64,000 nucleotides of DNA from JBMDXB01 sp048594885 (GCA_048594885.1 JBMDXB010000082.1:27064-91063); one strand, 5' to 3'; positions 43,074 through 51,944 are shown, numbered from the stretch's first letter. Made by a program: numbers and translations. Notes: generated from the sequence alone by a model not told the origin.

Positions 43074-44234
43074 CTAGAAACTCTTGAAGAACTTGATGAA
43101 GCCTTCAGCGGCGCGGTGATCGAACCGATCGCCCGTATCGAACGACGCCACCGCCGGATCGTAGAGCGCATGCGGCGACGCGCGTCCGACGATGCGGCAG
43201 TCGCCTTTGAAGAGCTTGAGCCGGACGCTGCCGGTGACGCGCGGCTGGATCGACTTGACGAGCGCGTCGAGCGCGTCGCGCGTCTGCGAGAACCAGTGCC
43301 CGTTGTAGACGAGGTCGGCGTAGACGATCGACAACTGGCGCGTGAGCCGTTCGAGATCGCGCGCAATCACGAACTTCTCCAGCTCGCGGTGGGCGAGGTG
43401 CAGCGGCACGGCGGCGGGCGCCTCGTAGATTTCCCGAGACTTGATGCCGACGAGGCGGTTCTCGACCATGTCGATCCGCCCCACGCCGTGCGCGCCGGCA
43501 ATCGTCTCGAGGCTTTCAATCAGCTCGAGCAGCGACATTTCGACGCCGTTGGCCTTCACCGGGACGCCGCTCTCGAACGCGATCTCGACGTAGGCGGGCT
43601 CGTCGGGGCACTGCTGCGGCGCGCGGGTCAGCGTATAGATGTCCTCCGGCGCCTCGACCCACGGATCGTCGAGCACGCCGCATTCGATTGAGCGGCCCCA
43701 CAGGTTCGAGTCGATGGTGTACGGCCCCGCGACGGTGGCGGGAATCGGAATGTTGCGGGCCTTCGCGTATTCGATCTCTTCGGCGCGCGACATGCCCCAT
43801 TCGCGCGCGACGGCGATGATGCGGAGCGAGTCATCGAGCGCGCGGGCGGCGACCTCGATGCGCACCTGGTCGTTGATCTTGCCGATGCAGCCGTGCGCGA
43901 TGGCGGCAGCGCCCTCCATGCGCGCGATCTCGACGAGCCGCCTGGCGATGAGCGGACGGCCAAGCGCCGTCGCGAGCGGGTAGCGATCTTCGTAGATCGC
44001 GCCCGCCTGGAGCGCGGGCAGCACGTAGTCCCGGGCGAACTCCTCGCGCGCGTCGATGACGTGCGCGCGGACGGCGCCGCTGGCGAGCGCCCGTTCCCGG
44101 ACGTCGACGAGCTCGCGCCCCTGGCCGATGTCGAGCGTCACGGTGACGACTTCGGCGCCGTACTTGTCGGCGAGCCACGGGATCGCCACCGAGGTGTCGA
44201 GCCCGCCCGAATACGCGAGAACGATCCGTTCCAC
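43074..44234 (-). CDS. argG: Argininosuccinate synthase
   Basis: A 386-aa ATP pyrophosphatase-family enzyme joining citrulline and aspartate. The ATP motif AYSGGLDTS lies at residues 7-15, with AHGCIGKINDQVRIE, PYTIDSNLWGRSIECGVLDDPW and the substrate-binding region further on. The GTG at 44234 puts MERIVLAYSGGLDTS at the N-terminus as in relatives; the frame open to 44330 overlaps argR and is not used. A 7-bp gap separates it from argR upstream and another from argH downstream, so argR-argG-argH-sixA is one operon. Confidence 0.97.
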   Translation of the reverse strand: MERIVLAYSGGLDTSVAIPWLADKYGAEVVTVTLDIGQGRELVDVRERALASGAVRAHVIDAREEFARDYVLPALQAGAIYEDRYPLATALGRPLIARRLVEIARMEGAAAIAHGCIGKINDQVRIEVAARALDDSLRIIAVAREWGMSRAEEIEYAKARNIPIPATVAGPYTIDSNLWGRSIECGVLDDPWVEAPEDIYTLTRAPQQCPDEPAYVEIAFESGVPVKANGVEMSLLELIESLETIAGAHGVGRIDMVENRLVGIKSREIYEAPAAVPLHLAHRELEKFVIARDLERLTRQLSIVYADLVYNGHWFSQTRDALDALVKSIQPRVTGSVRLKLFKGDCRIVGRASPHALYDPAVASFDTGDRFDHRAAEGFIKFFKSF

Positions 44235-44241
44235 CGCCCCG

Positions 44242-44694
44242 TTACCTCCGCATCGCCTCGAAGCGCTTCGCCAGCGTCGCGGCGGCGTCCGCCGACCGGC
44301 AAATGACGAGAATCGTGTCGTCGCCGGCAATCGTCCCGGCGATCTCCGCGAGCTGAATCCGATCGAGCGCCACGGCCATCGGCTGCGCCTGCCCGGGACC
44401 GGTCTTCAGCACGAGCAACTGCTGAATGGGCTCCTCGCTGCGCAGGTATTCATCGACCGCGCGCCGCAGGACGGCGTCCGGGTCCGCGACCTCCACGCTC
44501 TCGCCCGCCGCGGGTCGCCGGTAGGCGCCGTCGGCCGGCCGTTTGATCAGCCCCAGCTCCCGAACGTCGCGAGACAGCGTCGCCTGGGTCGCCGTCACGC
44601 CGCGGGCACGGAGCCGATCGCGGAGCATTTCCTGACTGGTCACGGCTTCCCGATCGATCAGTTCGAGGATGAGGGCCTGTCGATAGGACTTCAT
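44242..44694 (-). CDS. argR: Arginine repressor
   Basis: A 150-aa ArgR: N-terminal winged helix (RQALILELIDREAVTSQEMLRDRLRARGVTATQATLSRDVRELGLIKR, residues about 5-52) and C-terminal arginine-binding hexamerisation domain with EIAGTIAGDDTILVICRS. With bound arginine it represses arginine biosynthesis. It heads the argR-argG-argH operon and is divergent from argC across 109 bp. A consensus TATAAT lies on its strand at 44720-44715, about 20 bp before the start codon, without a convincing -35 hexamer. Confidence 0.95.
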   Translation of the reverse strand: MKSYRQALILELIDREAVTSQEMLRDRLRARGVTATQATLSRDVRELGLIKRPADGAYRRPAAGESVEVADPDAVLRRAVDEYLRSEEPIQQLLVLKTGPGQAQPMAVALDRIQLAEIAGTIAGDDTILVICRSADAAATLAKRFEAMRR

Positions 44695-44763
44695 AACTAT
44701 GCAGCGAACGGCTGATTATACATCCTATGCATCTTGGCGGACATCTCTTGATAGGACAAAGGG

Positions 44764-44818
44764 TTGACCGGCAGTCCGCATTGCCGTATAAATAAAGGCT
44801 CTGATGAATAAGTATTCT
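44764..44818 (+). promoter_or_regulatory. argC promoter and ARG-box-like operator
   Basis: TTGACC (44764-44769), a 17-bp spacer, and TATAAA (44787-44792) make a near-consensus sigma70-type promoter. Transcription would start around 44797-44800, leaving 4-7 nt before the argC ATG at 44804. The start codon lies in ATGAATAAGTATTC, whose GAATA-AG-TATTC (44806-44817) is a perfect palindrome resembling the core of ArgR boxes (TGAAT..ATTCA). ArgR bound here would block initiation. Confidence 0.8.
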
Positions 44819-45799
44819 CCAGTCAGGGTCGGTGTGGCGGGGGCGACGGGTTACGCCGGCCTCGAGCTGCTGCGCCGCCTTGCCCGGCATCCCCATACCG
44901 ACGTGCGCTGCGCGATGGCCTCCGGCGCCTCCGAGGCGAAGCGGCTGCCCGCGTTGAAGCGCATCTGGGACGCACCGGTCGAGCCGCTCGACGTGGACCG
45001 CCTCGCGGCGGATACCGACGCGGTCTTCCTCGCGCTGCCGGACACGCTTGCTGCCGAGCTGGGTCCCGCGATCGCCGCGCGCGGTCCGCGCGTGTTCGAC
45101 CTGTCGGGCGCGTTCCGGCTGCGCGATGCCGCGAGCCGGCAGAGGTGGTATCCGCACACCGGCGACGTCTCCGTCCCGGTGGCCTACGGACTGCCCGAAC
45201 GCTATCGCGAGGAGCTGAACGACGCGCAGTTGATCGCGTGCCCTGGCTGCTATCCCACCGCCGCCGTGCTCGCGCTGCACCCGCTCGTCGCGCAGGGGCT
45301 CGTCGAGCCCGGCGTGATCATCGATGCGAAGTCCGGCGTCTCCGGCGCCGGGAAGACGCCGACCGAGCGCACGCACTTCTCCGAGTGCCACGGCAGCATC
45401 TCGGCCTACGGCGTGTTCTCGCATCGGCATGCGGCCGAGATCGAGCAGGAGCTCGGCGTCCCGGTGACGTTCGTGCCGCATCTCGTGCCGCTCGATCGCG
45501 GGATCTTCGAGACGATTTACGCGCGGCTGCGACCCGGCGTCGACGCCCACTCCATCGGCGCGGCGCTGAGTTCCGCCTACGGCCACTCGCCGTTCGTTCG
45601 GCTGACGGGGGCGGATCTGCCGGAGATCAAGCACGTCGCGCACACGAACTTCTGCGACATCGGCTGGAGGGTCGATCGGCCGGGCGGCCAGCTCGTGATG
45701 GCCGTGTGCATCGACAACCTCGTGAAGGGCGCGGCGGGTCAGGCGATTCAGGTGTTCAACGTCGCGTTCGGATTCGACGAAACGACCGCGTTGAATTAG
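44804..45799 (+). CDS. argC: N-acetyl-gamma-glutamyl-phosphate reductase
   Basis: A 331-aa NADPH-dependent reductase of the arginine pathway. Landmarks: VGVAGATGYAGLELLRRL (nucleotide binding, 9-26), the catalytic Cys in IACPGCYPTA (C149), the substrate region SGVSGAGKTP, and HTNFCDIGWRVD. First gene of the rightward operon argC-argB-argD-argA-argJ-argF. The start codon is embedded in an ARG-box-like palindrome and lies only a few bases after the predicted transcription start. The AAGG at 44795-44798 would be at the transcript's very 5' end, so initiation is probably leaderless-type. Confidence 0.96.
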   Translation: MNKYSPVRVGVAGATGYAGLELLRRLARHPHTDVRCAMASGASEAKRLPALKRIWDAPVEPLDVDRLAADTDAVFLALPDTLAAELGPAIAARGPRVFDLSGAFRLRDAASRQRWYPHTGDVSVPVAYGLPERYREELNDAQLIACPGCYPTAAVLALHPLVAQGLVEPGVIIDAKSGVSGAGKTPTERTHFSECHGSISAYGVFSHRHAAEIEQELGVPVTFVPHLVPLDRGIFETIYARLRPGVDAHSIGAALSSAYGHSPFVRLTGADLPEIKHVAHTNFCDIGWRVDRPGGQLVMAVCIDNLVKGAAGQAIQVFNVAFGFDETTALN

Positions 45800-45817
45800 C
45801 GGGATCTCGCGAGGGAC

Positions 45818-45901
45818 AGGAGCAGGGGAGAACGGGAGAACACTTTTCAAGGAAGAGGAAGAGAATGCTCCCCTTCTCTCTTTCTCCTGTTAATCCGAGA
45901 T
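45818..45901. repeat. GGGAGAAC/CTTCTC-type imperfect inverted repeat in the argC-argB gap
   Basis: The 115-bp gap holds a purine-rich arm (AGGAGCAGGGGAGAACGGG at about 45819-45837) and a pyrimidine-rich arm (CTCCCCTTCTCTCTTTCTCC at about 45869-45888). They can pair imperfectly. Similar GGAGAAC/GTTCTCC words occur at 3434-3541. It could attenuate read-through from argC into argB. Confidence 0.55.
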
Positions 45902-45914
45902 CTCACAATTAGAG

Positions 45915-46718
45915 ATGCTGACGGCACTGAAACTCGGTGGCGAATTACTCGAGGATGGCCCGGCACTGAAGAGCGCCGCCGCCGCGATCGTTCGCCTCGC
46001 GAATCGCCAGCCGGTCGTCGTCGTGCACGGCGGCGGACGCGCTATCGACGCGGAGTTGCGCGCGCGGAACATCGAGCCGCAGTTCGTCGACGGCCTGCGG
46101 ATGACTGACGCGGCGACGCTCGAATCGGTGCTGGCGGTGCTCGCGGGGCGCACGAACACGGCACTCGTCGCGGCGATCGGCGCAGCCGGCGGGCGGGCAG
46201 TGGGATTGACGGGCGCTGACGGGTCGATCGGACTGTCGAGCAGGGCGCCGGTGTTCACGGCCGTGTCCGGCGACCGGGTGGACCTCGGGCTGGTCGGGCG
46301 GCCGGACGGCGCTGACGTGGCGCTGCTTCGCGACCTGCTGCGGCTCGGCTACATCCCGGTCGTCGCGAGCATCGGCGTGAGCCGCGACGGCGAGCTGCTC
46401 AACGTGAACGCGGACACCCTCGCGGGCCACCTGGCAGCGACGCTTGCGGCATCGCGCCTCGTGATCGCCGGGGGCACGGCAGGCGTGCTGGATACGGAAA
46501 ACCGCACGATCGCGCGGCTGACGCTGCAGGAGATCGACGTGATGATCGCGGCTGGCACCGCGCACTCCGGCATGGTCGCCAAGCTCGCGGCCTGCCGCCG
46601 CGCGCTGGCGGCAGGCGTGATGGAAGTGGCGGTCGTATCGGGAAGAAACGTCGAGGATTACGAGACGGCAACAGGGACGCGGATCGAGGCGGAAGCGCTG
46701 CAGACGGATCGGCCATGA
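45915..46718 (+). CDS. argB: Acetylglutamate kinase
   Basis: A 267-aa amino-acid kinase: KLGGELL at the N-terminus, VVVVHGGGRAIDAELRARNIEPQFVDGLRMTD (substrate binding), GLTGADGSIGLSS, NVNADTLAGHLAATLAASRLVIAGGTAGVL (nucleotide region) and SGMVAKLAACRRALAAGV. It phosphorylates N-acetylglutamate, the usual feedback-controlled step. It lacks the N-terminal helix that makes arginine-sensitive hexameric forms longer, so feedback control by arginine is uncertain. The stop overlaps argD (ATGA). Confidence 0.95.
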   Translation: MLTALKLGGELLEDGPALKSAAAAIVRLANRQPVVVVHGGGRAIDAELRARNIEPQFVDGLRMTDAATLESVLAVLAGRTNTALVAAIGAAGGRAVGLTGADGSIGLSSRAPVFTAVSGDRVDLGLVGRPDGADVALLRDLLRLGYIPVVASIGVSRDGELLNVNADTLAGHLAATLAASRLVIAGGTAGVLDTENRTIARLTLQEIDVMIAAGTAHSGMVAKLAACRRALAAGVMEVAVVSGRNVEDYETATGTRIEAEALQTDRP

Positions 46719-47932
46719 ACACGATGACGACGACGGATGTTTTCAATATCGAGGCGGAACACGTCCTCCAGGTATACCGGCGCGGGCGCGTCGTCTTCAC
46801 CAGCGGACGCGGCTGCCGCCTGTTCGACGCTGCCGGGCGCAGCTACCTCGATCTGATTTCCGGCGTCGGCGTCGCCGCGCTCGGCCACGCGCATCCGCGC
46901 ATCGCCGACGCCGTCGCCGCGCAGGCGGGCGAGCTGCTGCACACGTCGAACCTGTTCTTCCATCCGCTGCAGGGCGAAGTGGCGACGCGGCTGGCGCAGC
47001 TCTCGGGCCTGCCGCGTGCGTTCTTCTGCAACAGCGGCACGGAAGCCGTCGAGGCGTCGCTGAAGTTCGCGCGGAAGTTCTGGCGCTCGCAGGGCGAAGC
47101 CGCACGCACGCAGTTCGTCGCGCTCGAGCACTCGTTCCACGGCCGGACGATGGGGTCCTTGTCGGTGACGTGGGACGACCACTATCGCGCGCCGTTCGCA
47201 CCGCTGGTACCCGACGTCGTGTTCGTGCCGAACGACAACCCGCAGGCGCTGCGGGCCGCCGTGACCTCGAAGACGGCGGCGATCATCGCCGAGCCGATTC
47301 AGGGGGAAGGCGGCGTCCGTCCGTTGTCCGCCGCGATGGCTGCCGGGATCAACGACGCGTGCCGAGAGACGGGCGCGCTGCTGATCGCCGACGAGATCCA
47401 GTGCGGCCTCGGCCGCACGGGACGTCCGTTCTATTCGGCGGCGCTCGGCCTGAGGCCCGACCTGATGACGGTCGGCAAGGCGCTCGGCTCCGGCGTGCCG
47501 GTGGCCGCCGCGCTGTTCAGCGAACGGGTCGCCAAGGCCGCGGCGTTCGGCGATCACGGCAGCACGTACGGCGGCAACCTGCTCGCGTGCCGCGCGGCGC
47601 TCGTGTTTCTCGAGGAACTGATCGACGGCGGCGTGATGGACAACGTCGCCCGGGTGGGCAAACACATCGGCGAGAAGCTTCGCGCGCTCGCCGCTTCACG
47701 TCCCTTCATCCGCGAGGTTCGCGGCGAAGGGGTCATCTGGGGCATCGAGCTCGATCGTCCGGCGCTCACGGTGGTCGATGCGGCGCTGGACCTCGGCTTG
47801 CTCGTGAATCGCACGGCCGAGACCGTCGTGCGGCTGCTGCCACCGTTCGTGATCACCGAATCCGAGGTGGACGAGGGAATCGAACTTCTGGATCGCGCGT
47901 TCGGGGTCGCGATGTCGCAGGCAAACCGATGA
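46715..47932 (+). CDS. argD: Acetylornithine aminotransferase
   Basis: A 405-aa class III aminotransferase: LDLISGVGVAALGHAHPRI, FFCNSGTEAVEASLKFARKF (PLP-phosphate contacts), ALEHSFHGRTMGSLSVT, IIAEPIQGEGGVRPL, ADEIQCGLGRTG and the Schiff-base Lys in MTVGKALGSG (K255). It converts N-acetylglutamate semialdehyde to N-acetylornithine; relatives may also serve lysine synthesis. It overlaps argB and the following acetyltransferase gene by 4 nt each, indicating tight translational coupling. Confidence 0.95.
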   Translation: MNTMTTTDVFNIEAEHVLQVYRRGRVVFTSGRGCRLFDAAGRSYLDLISGVGVAALGHAHPRIADAVAAQAGELLHTSNLFFHPLQGEVATRLAQLSGLPRAFFCNSGTEAVEASLKFARKFWRSQGEAARTQFVALEHSFHGRTMGSLSVTWDDHYRAPFAPLVPDVVFVPNDNPQALRAAVTSKTAAIIAEPIQGEGGVRPLSAAMAAGINDACRETGALLIADEIQCGLGRTGRPFYSAALGLRPDLMTVGKALGSGVPVAAALFSERVAKAAAFGDHGSTYGGNLLACRAALVFLEELIDGGVMDNVARVGKHIGEKLRALAASRPFIREVRGEGVIWGIELDRPALTVVDAALDLGLLVNRTAETVVRLLPPFVITESEVDEGIELLDRAFGVAMSQANR

Positions 47933-48504
47933 TCACATTCCGTGAAGCCACCGTCAGCGATGCTCCGGCCATCCATGGCCTGATCAACGCCAACTTGGAG
48001 GTCGGGCACCTGCTGCCTCGGACTCTGGACGATGTGACCACACATGCGCGGCGTTTCGTTGTCGCGGAGATGGACCGCGCCGTCGTCGCATGCGCGGAGC
48101 TGGCGCCGCTCAGCGCGACGGTCGCCGAAGTGCGCTCGCTCGTGGTCGACGAACCGGTGCGCGGCCGCCAGATCGGCCCGCGTCTCGTCGCCGAGCTGGC
48201 CGACCGCGGCAACGCGCGCGGCTTCGCGACGTTGTGCGCCTTCACGCACCAGCCGTCGCACTTCGTGAAGATGGGCTTCACGATCGTGCCGCACATGTGG
48301 ATCCCGGAGAAGATCGCGCACGACTGCACCGGTTGCCCGCTGTTCCGGAGATGCGGCCAGTACGCGGTCACGCTGCCGCTGCGCGCGGGCGTCGTGCTGC
48401 GGCCCGAGCAGCCCGCTGCCGTCATCTATGCAGGGCGCGCGGTCGCGGCGCGGCGGCCCAATGTCGAGCGGCTGCACCTGAACGGCGACGCGGTGCCGGC
48501 GTGA
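47929..48504 (+). CDS. argA: Short GNAT-type N-acetylglutamate synthase
   Basis: A 191-aa GNAT acetyltransferase encoded between argD and argJ. The acetyl-CoA-binding segment is RSLVVDEPVRGRQIGPRLVAEL (about 68-89). It is followed by a conserved Cys-rich stretch HDCTGCPLFRRCGQYAV found in the short, kinase-less N-acetylglutamate synthases of several phyla. It would make N-acetylglutamate from glutamate and acetyl-CoA, replenishing the cycle run by ArgJ. The assignment rests on fold, this signature and operon position. It overlaps both neighbours by 4 nt or less (ATGA, GTGA). Confidence 0.85.
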   Translation: MITFREATVSDAPAIHGLINANLEVGHLLPRTLDDVTTHARRFVVAEMDRAVVACAELAPLSATVAEVRSLVVDEPVRGRQIGPRLVAELADRGNARGFATLCAFTHQPSHFVKMGFTIVPHMWIPEKIAHDCTGCPLFRRCGQYAVTLPLRAGVVLRPEQPAAVIYAGRAVAARRPNVERLHLNGDAVPA

Positions 48505-49715
48505 CGGAGGCGTCCGTTCGGTCGATTGACGGCGGCATCACGGCGCCGGAAGCGTTCCGGGCGTCGGGTGTGTCGTGCGGCATCAAGGCGAAGGGGCTGG
48601 ATCTCGCGATCGTCGTGTCCGACGAGATCGCCAGCGCCGCGGGCGTCTTCACCACCAACCTCGCGCAGGCCGCCCCCATCGTCGTCTCCCGCCGTCAACT
48701 GGAGCGCTCGGGCGGCCGCGCCGTCGCGATCGTCGTGAACAGCGGCTGCGCGAACGCCTGTACCGGTGAGGAGGGCCTCGGGAACGCCTGGGACATGGTG
48801 CGCCGCACCATCGACGCGCTGCGCTGCGACGCCGACCACGTGCTCGTCGCCTCGACGGGCGTCATCGGCGTCCAGCTCGACATGACGAAGGTGGACGCCG
48901 GCATCGCGGCGGCGGCCGGCACGCTCGCGCGCGCAGGCGCCCACGACGCTGCGCTCGCCATCATGACGACCGACCCGTTTCCGAAGGAGGCGTCGGTCGA
49001 AGTGACGTCCGCCGCGGGCACGTTTCGCGTCGGCGGCATCGCCAAGGGCTCCGGAATGATCGAGCCGATGATGGCGACGATGCTCGGGTTCGTGACGATG
49101 GATGCCGCCGTCGAGCCGCCGCTGCTGCAACGCGCGTTGCGCGCCGCGGCCGACGAGACGTTCAACGCGATCACCGTCGACGGCGAGTGCTCGACGAACG
49201 ACTGCGTGTTCGTGCTCGCCAATGGCGCCAGCGGGGTGCGCCTCGGCGATGGCGACTACGACCTGCTCGTCGACGCACTCCGCCGTGTCTGCGAGCCGCT
49301 CGCCGTCGGCATCGTCCGCGGCGGCGAAGGCGCGACGAAGCTGATCACCGTCAATGTCATGGGCGCGGCGTCGAAGGAGGATGCGCGGCGCGCGGCGCGG
49401 GCGATCGCGAACTCGCCGCTCGTCAAGACGGCCATTCACGGCGGCGACCCGAACTGGGGCCGGCTCGTAGCGGTCGCCGGCCGCTCGGGATCGGCGTTCG
49501 TGCTCGACAAGGCAGCGGTGCACATCGGCCCGGTCGAGCTGTTCAGCAACGGCGCGCCGCACGATGAGCGCGCTCCCGAGGCGGCCGACTACCTGACGAA
49601 CACGGACATCGAGGTCGCGGTCGATCTGGGAACCGGCGGGAACGGACAGGCACGCATGTGGACGTGCGACCTGACCGCCGAATACGTGCGGATCAACGCG
49701 GAATACAGGACCTAA
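48501..49715 (+). CDS. argJ: Glutamate N-acetyltransferase / ornithine acetyltransferase
   Basis: A 404-aa self-processing enzyme. It transfers the acetyl group of N-acetylornithine to glutamate, closing the cyclic pathway. The autocleavage site is MMATMLGF (between A192 and T193). Other landmarks: GIKAKGLDLAIVVSD, VFTTNLAQAAPIVVSR, NSGCANACTG, STGVIGVQL, DGECSTNDCV, HGGDPNWGRLVAVAGRSG. GTG 48501 overlaps the previous stop (GTGA). With a separate ArgA present, it is probably monofunctional for acetyl recycling, though bifunctional activity is not excluded. Confidence 0.96.
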   Translation: MTEASVRSIDGGITAPEAFRASGVSCGIKAKGLDLAIVVSDEIASAAGVFTTNLAQAAPIVVSRRQLERSGGRAVAIVVNSGCANACTGEEGLGNAWDMVRRTIDALRCDADHVLVASTGVIGVQLDMTKVDAGIAAAAGTLARAGAHDAALAIMTTDPFPKEASVEVTSAAGTFRVGGIAKGSGMIEPMMATMLGFVTMDAAVEPPLLQRALRAAADETFNAITVDGECSTNDCVFVLANGASGVRLGDGDYDLLVDALRRVCEPLAVGIVRGGEGATKLITVNVMGAASKEDARRAARAIANSPLVKTAIHGGDPNWGRLVAVAGRSGSAFVLDKAAVHIGPVELFSNGAPHDERAPEAADYLTNTDIEVAVDLGTGGNGQARMWTCDLTAEYVRINAEYRT

Positions 49716-49719
49716 GACG

Positions 49720-50706
49720 ATGAGCAGAACAGCGCGCGTGCCGTTTGGGCCGCGGATCGCGGTCCCCTCGCAGTTCCTCTCGGTGCTCGACTTCGATGAC
49801 GGGATGCTCGTCGCCTGCCTCGATCTCGCGGCCCAGATGAAAGCGGCGCGCGCGGCCGGCATCGCGCACGACAAGCCGCTGTCTGGTCTGCACATCGGGC
49901 TCCTGTTCGAGAAGCCGTCGCTGCGGACGCGTTCGACGTTCCAGATCGCGGTGCACGAGCTCGGAGGCGACGTCATCGAGCCGCCCGCCAACGTCGTCCT
50001 CGGCGGCCGCGAGACGATCGAGGACGTCGCGCGCAACCTGGAACGCTGGGTGTTCGGCGTCGTGATGCGGACGTTCGCGCAGTCGAAGCTCGAGGCGTTC
50101 GCCGCGGCGGCGCCGCGTCTGAAGGTCGTCAACGCGTTGACCGACGAGGAGCATCCGTGTCAGGCGCTCGCCGACTGTCTCACGCTCATCGAAAAGCTGG
50201 GGGGTCTGCGGGGCCGCACGATCGCCTACGTCGGCGACGGCAACAACGTCGCGACTTCGCTGGCGCAGGCGGCGCTGATGCTCGGCGCCAACGTCCGCAT
50301 TGGATCGCCGCGCGGCTGCGAGCTGCCGGCAACCGTCGTCGACGCCGCTCTTGCCGGTGCGGCGACGGGGGCCACGCTCGTCCAGACGAACGATCCGGTC
50401 GAGGCGGTGCGCGGCGCCGACGCGGTCTACACCGACGTGTGGACGTCGATGGGCCAGGAGGCGGAGGCCGCTCGGCGCCGGGCGCTGTTCGTGCCGTATC
50501 AGGTGAACAGCGAGCTGATGGCGCACGCGGCGGACGGCGCGCTGTTCATGCACTGCCTGCCGGCGCACCGCGGCGACGAAGTCACCGACGAGGTGATCGA
50601 CTCGGGGGCGTCCGTCGTCTTCGATCAGTCGGAGAACCGGCTCCACGTGCAGAAGGCGTTGCTCGCGCTGCTCGCTGGCCGCTGGCCGCTGATCGCTGAT
50701 CGCTGA
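49720..50706 (+). CDS. argF: Ornithine carbamoyltransferase
   Basis: A 328-aa transcarbamylase making citrulline. The carbamoyl-phosphate motif is in FEKPSLRTRSTF (SxRTR at 67-71). It also has EEHPCQALADCLTL, VGDGNNVATSL, TDVWTSMGQEAE, and the ornithine-binding FMHCLPAHRGDEV followed by FDQSENRLHVQKALLALL. The HCLPA form and the presence of argJ fit an ornithine rather than N-acetylornithine substrate. It is the last gene of the rightward operon. Its final residues (LIADR) and stop codon are encoded inside a GCTGATC heptamer array. Confidence 0.95.
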   Translation: MSRTARVPFGPRIAVPSQFLSVLDFDDGMLVACLDLAAQMKAARAAGIAHDKPLSGLHIGLLFEKPSLRTRSTFQIAVHELGGDVIEPPANVVLGGRETIEDVARNLERWVFGVVMRTFAQSKLEAFAAAAPRLKVVNALTDEEHPCQALADCLTLIEKLGGLRGRTIAYVGDGNNVATSLAQAALMLGANVRIGSPRGCELPATVVDAALAGAATGATLVQTNDPVEAVRGADAVYTDVWTSMGQEAEAARRRALFVPYQVNSELMAHAADGALFMHCLPAHRGDEVTDEVIDSGASVVFDQSENRLHVQKALLALLAGRWPLIADR

Positions 50707-50722
50707 TCGCTGATCGCTGATC
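50688..50722 (+). repeat. (GCTGATC)5 heptamer array at the argF stop
   Basis: Five perfect tandem units. The argF TGA (50704-50706) lies in the third unit. Same period and same kind of position (gene 3' end) as the other heptamer arrays. Confidence 0.95.
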
Positions 50723-50755
50723 GCCGCCGTCCTATAGACTACGGCCAGACAACAC

Positions 50756-51772
50756 ATGCGGCAGGCTGTGATCCCTCGGCATGGACCGCCGGACGTGTTC
50801 GAGATCCGCGAGCGGCCGGATCCCGTTCCGGGCGACGGCGAGCTGCGCGTGCGCGTGCGCGCGATCGGCGTCAACTTCGCCGACGTTCTCGCGCGGCTCG
50901 GGCTGTACCCGGACGCGCCGCGGCCGCCCGTCGTCGTCGGCTACGAAGTCGCCGGCCACGTCGATGCGACGGGAGACGGCGTCACCGGCTTCAGCGCCGG
51001 TGATCGCGTCGTCGCGCTGACGCAGTTCGGCGGCTACTCCGACAGTGTCGTCGTTCCCAGCCGGCAGGCGTTTCACTTCCCGGAGAATCTCAGCGACGCG
51101 GAAGCGGCGGCCGTGCCGATCAACTACCTGACGGCCGCGATCGCGCTCTACAAGATGGCGGCGCTGGCGCCCGGCGAGACCGTGCTCGTGCACAACGCGG
51201 GCGGCGGCGTCGGCATCGCCGCGACGCAGCTCGCGCGGCTGCGGCGCGCCACCGTCATCGGCACCGCGTCGACGCACAAGCACGCCGCGCTGCGGTCGTT
51301 CGGCATCGAGCATCCGATCGACTATCGCCACGCGAACGTGGCGGAGGAAGTCCGCAAGCTGACGCGCGGCCGCGGCGTCGACGTCGTGCTCGATCCGATT
51401 GGCGGCACCAGCTTCATCACGAGCTACCGGCTGCTCGCGCCGCTGGGGCGCCTCGTGATCTTCGGCCTCTCCGACGCCGCACCCGGCGAGCGCTACAACG
51501 CGTGGCGCGCGTTCCGCGCCTGGTGGTCCACGCCTCGCTTCGACCCGATGTCGCTCATCAACCGCAACCGCGGCGTGTTCGGCCTGCACATCGGCCACCT
51601 GTGGAGCGAACGCGCGCAGCTCGTGCCGCTCATGGAGATGCTGATCGCCGAACTCCGCGCCGCCCGCCTCAAGCCCGTCGTCGCACGGACCTTCCCCCTC
51701 GACCGAACAGCCGATGCCCACCGGTTCATCCAATCACGCCAGAATATTGGTAAGGTCGTTTTGACGACATAG
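50756..51772 (+). CDS. Quinone oxidoreductase-like zinc-independent MDR protein
   Basis: A 338-aa medium-chain dehydrogenase/reductase: GroES-like N-terminal domain (GELRVRVRAIGVNFADVLARLGLYPDAP), VVGYEVAGHV, and a Rossmann domain with ETVLVHNAGGGVGIAATQLAR (about 140-160) and GRGVDVVLDPIGG. The structural and catalytic zinc ligands of alcohol dehydrogenases are absent, as in NADPH:quinone oxidoreductases and VAT-1-like proteins. Substrate unknown. The TAG stop (51770-51772) is the first three bases of the left inverted terminal repeat of the adjacent element. Confidence 0.88.
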   Translation: MRQAVIPRHGPPDVFEIRERPDPVPGDGELRVRVRAIGVNFADVLARLGLYPDAPRPPVVVGYEVAGHVDATGDGVTGFSAGDRVVALTQFGGYSDSVVVPSRQAFHFPENLSDAEAAAVPINYLTAAIALYKMAALAPGETVLVHNAGGGVGIAATQLARLRRATVIGTASTHKHAALRSFGIEHPIDYRHANVAEEVRKLTRGRGVDVVLDPIGGTSFITSYRLLAPLGRLVIFGLSDAAPGERYNAWRAFRAWWSTPRFDPMSLINRNRGVFGLHIGHLWSERAQLVPLMEMLIAELRAARLKPVVARTFPLDRTADAHRFIQSRQNIGKVVLTT

Positions 51773-51837
51773 ATCGATTTCGGATTGCCGATCGTCGAGT
51801 GCGGATTGACGGGATTGGCGATTGGGGATTGGGATTG
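51770..51837 (+). repeat. Left 68-bp inverted terminal repeat
   Basis: Begins TAGATCGATT, ends GGGATTG. It mismatches the right copy only at its 11th (T against G) and 30th (G against T) positions. Heptamer-like GATTGxC/G units continue to about 51907. Confidence 0.92.
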
Positions 51838-51944
51838 AGGGATTGGGGATTGGATTGACGGTTGACGATTGGGGATTGGATTGACGATTGACGATTGGCG
51901 ATTGGCGTAGATGCGGTCTCAATCACACGATCGGCGCACGGTTC

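Noticed and set aside
44695..44803. Riboswitch or attenuator upstream of argC
   Set aside because: The predicted transcript leader is only a few bases, leaving no room for an RNA structure.
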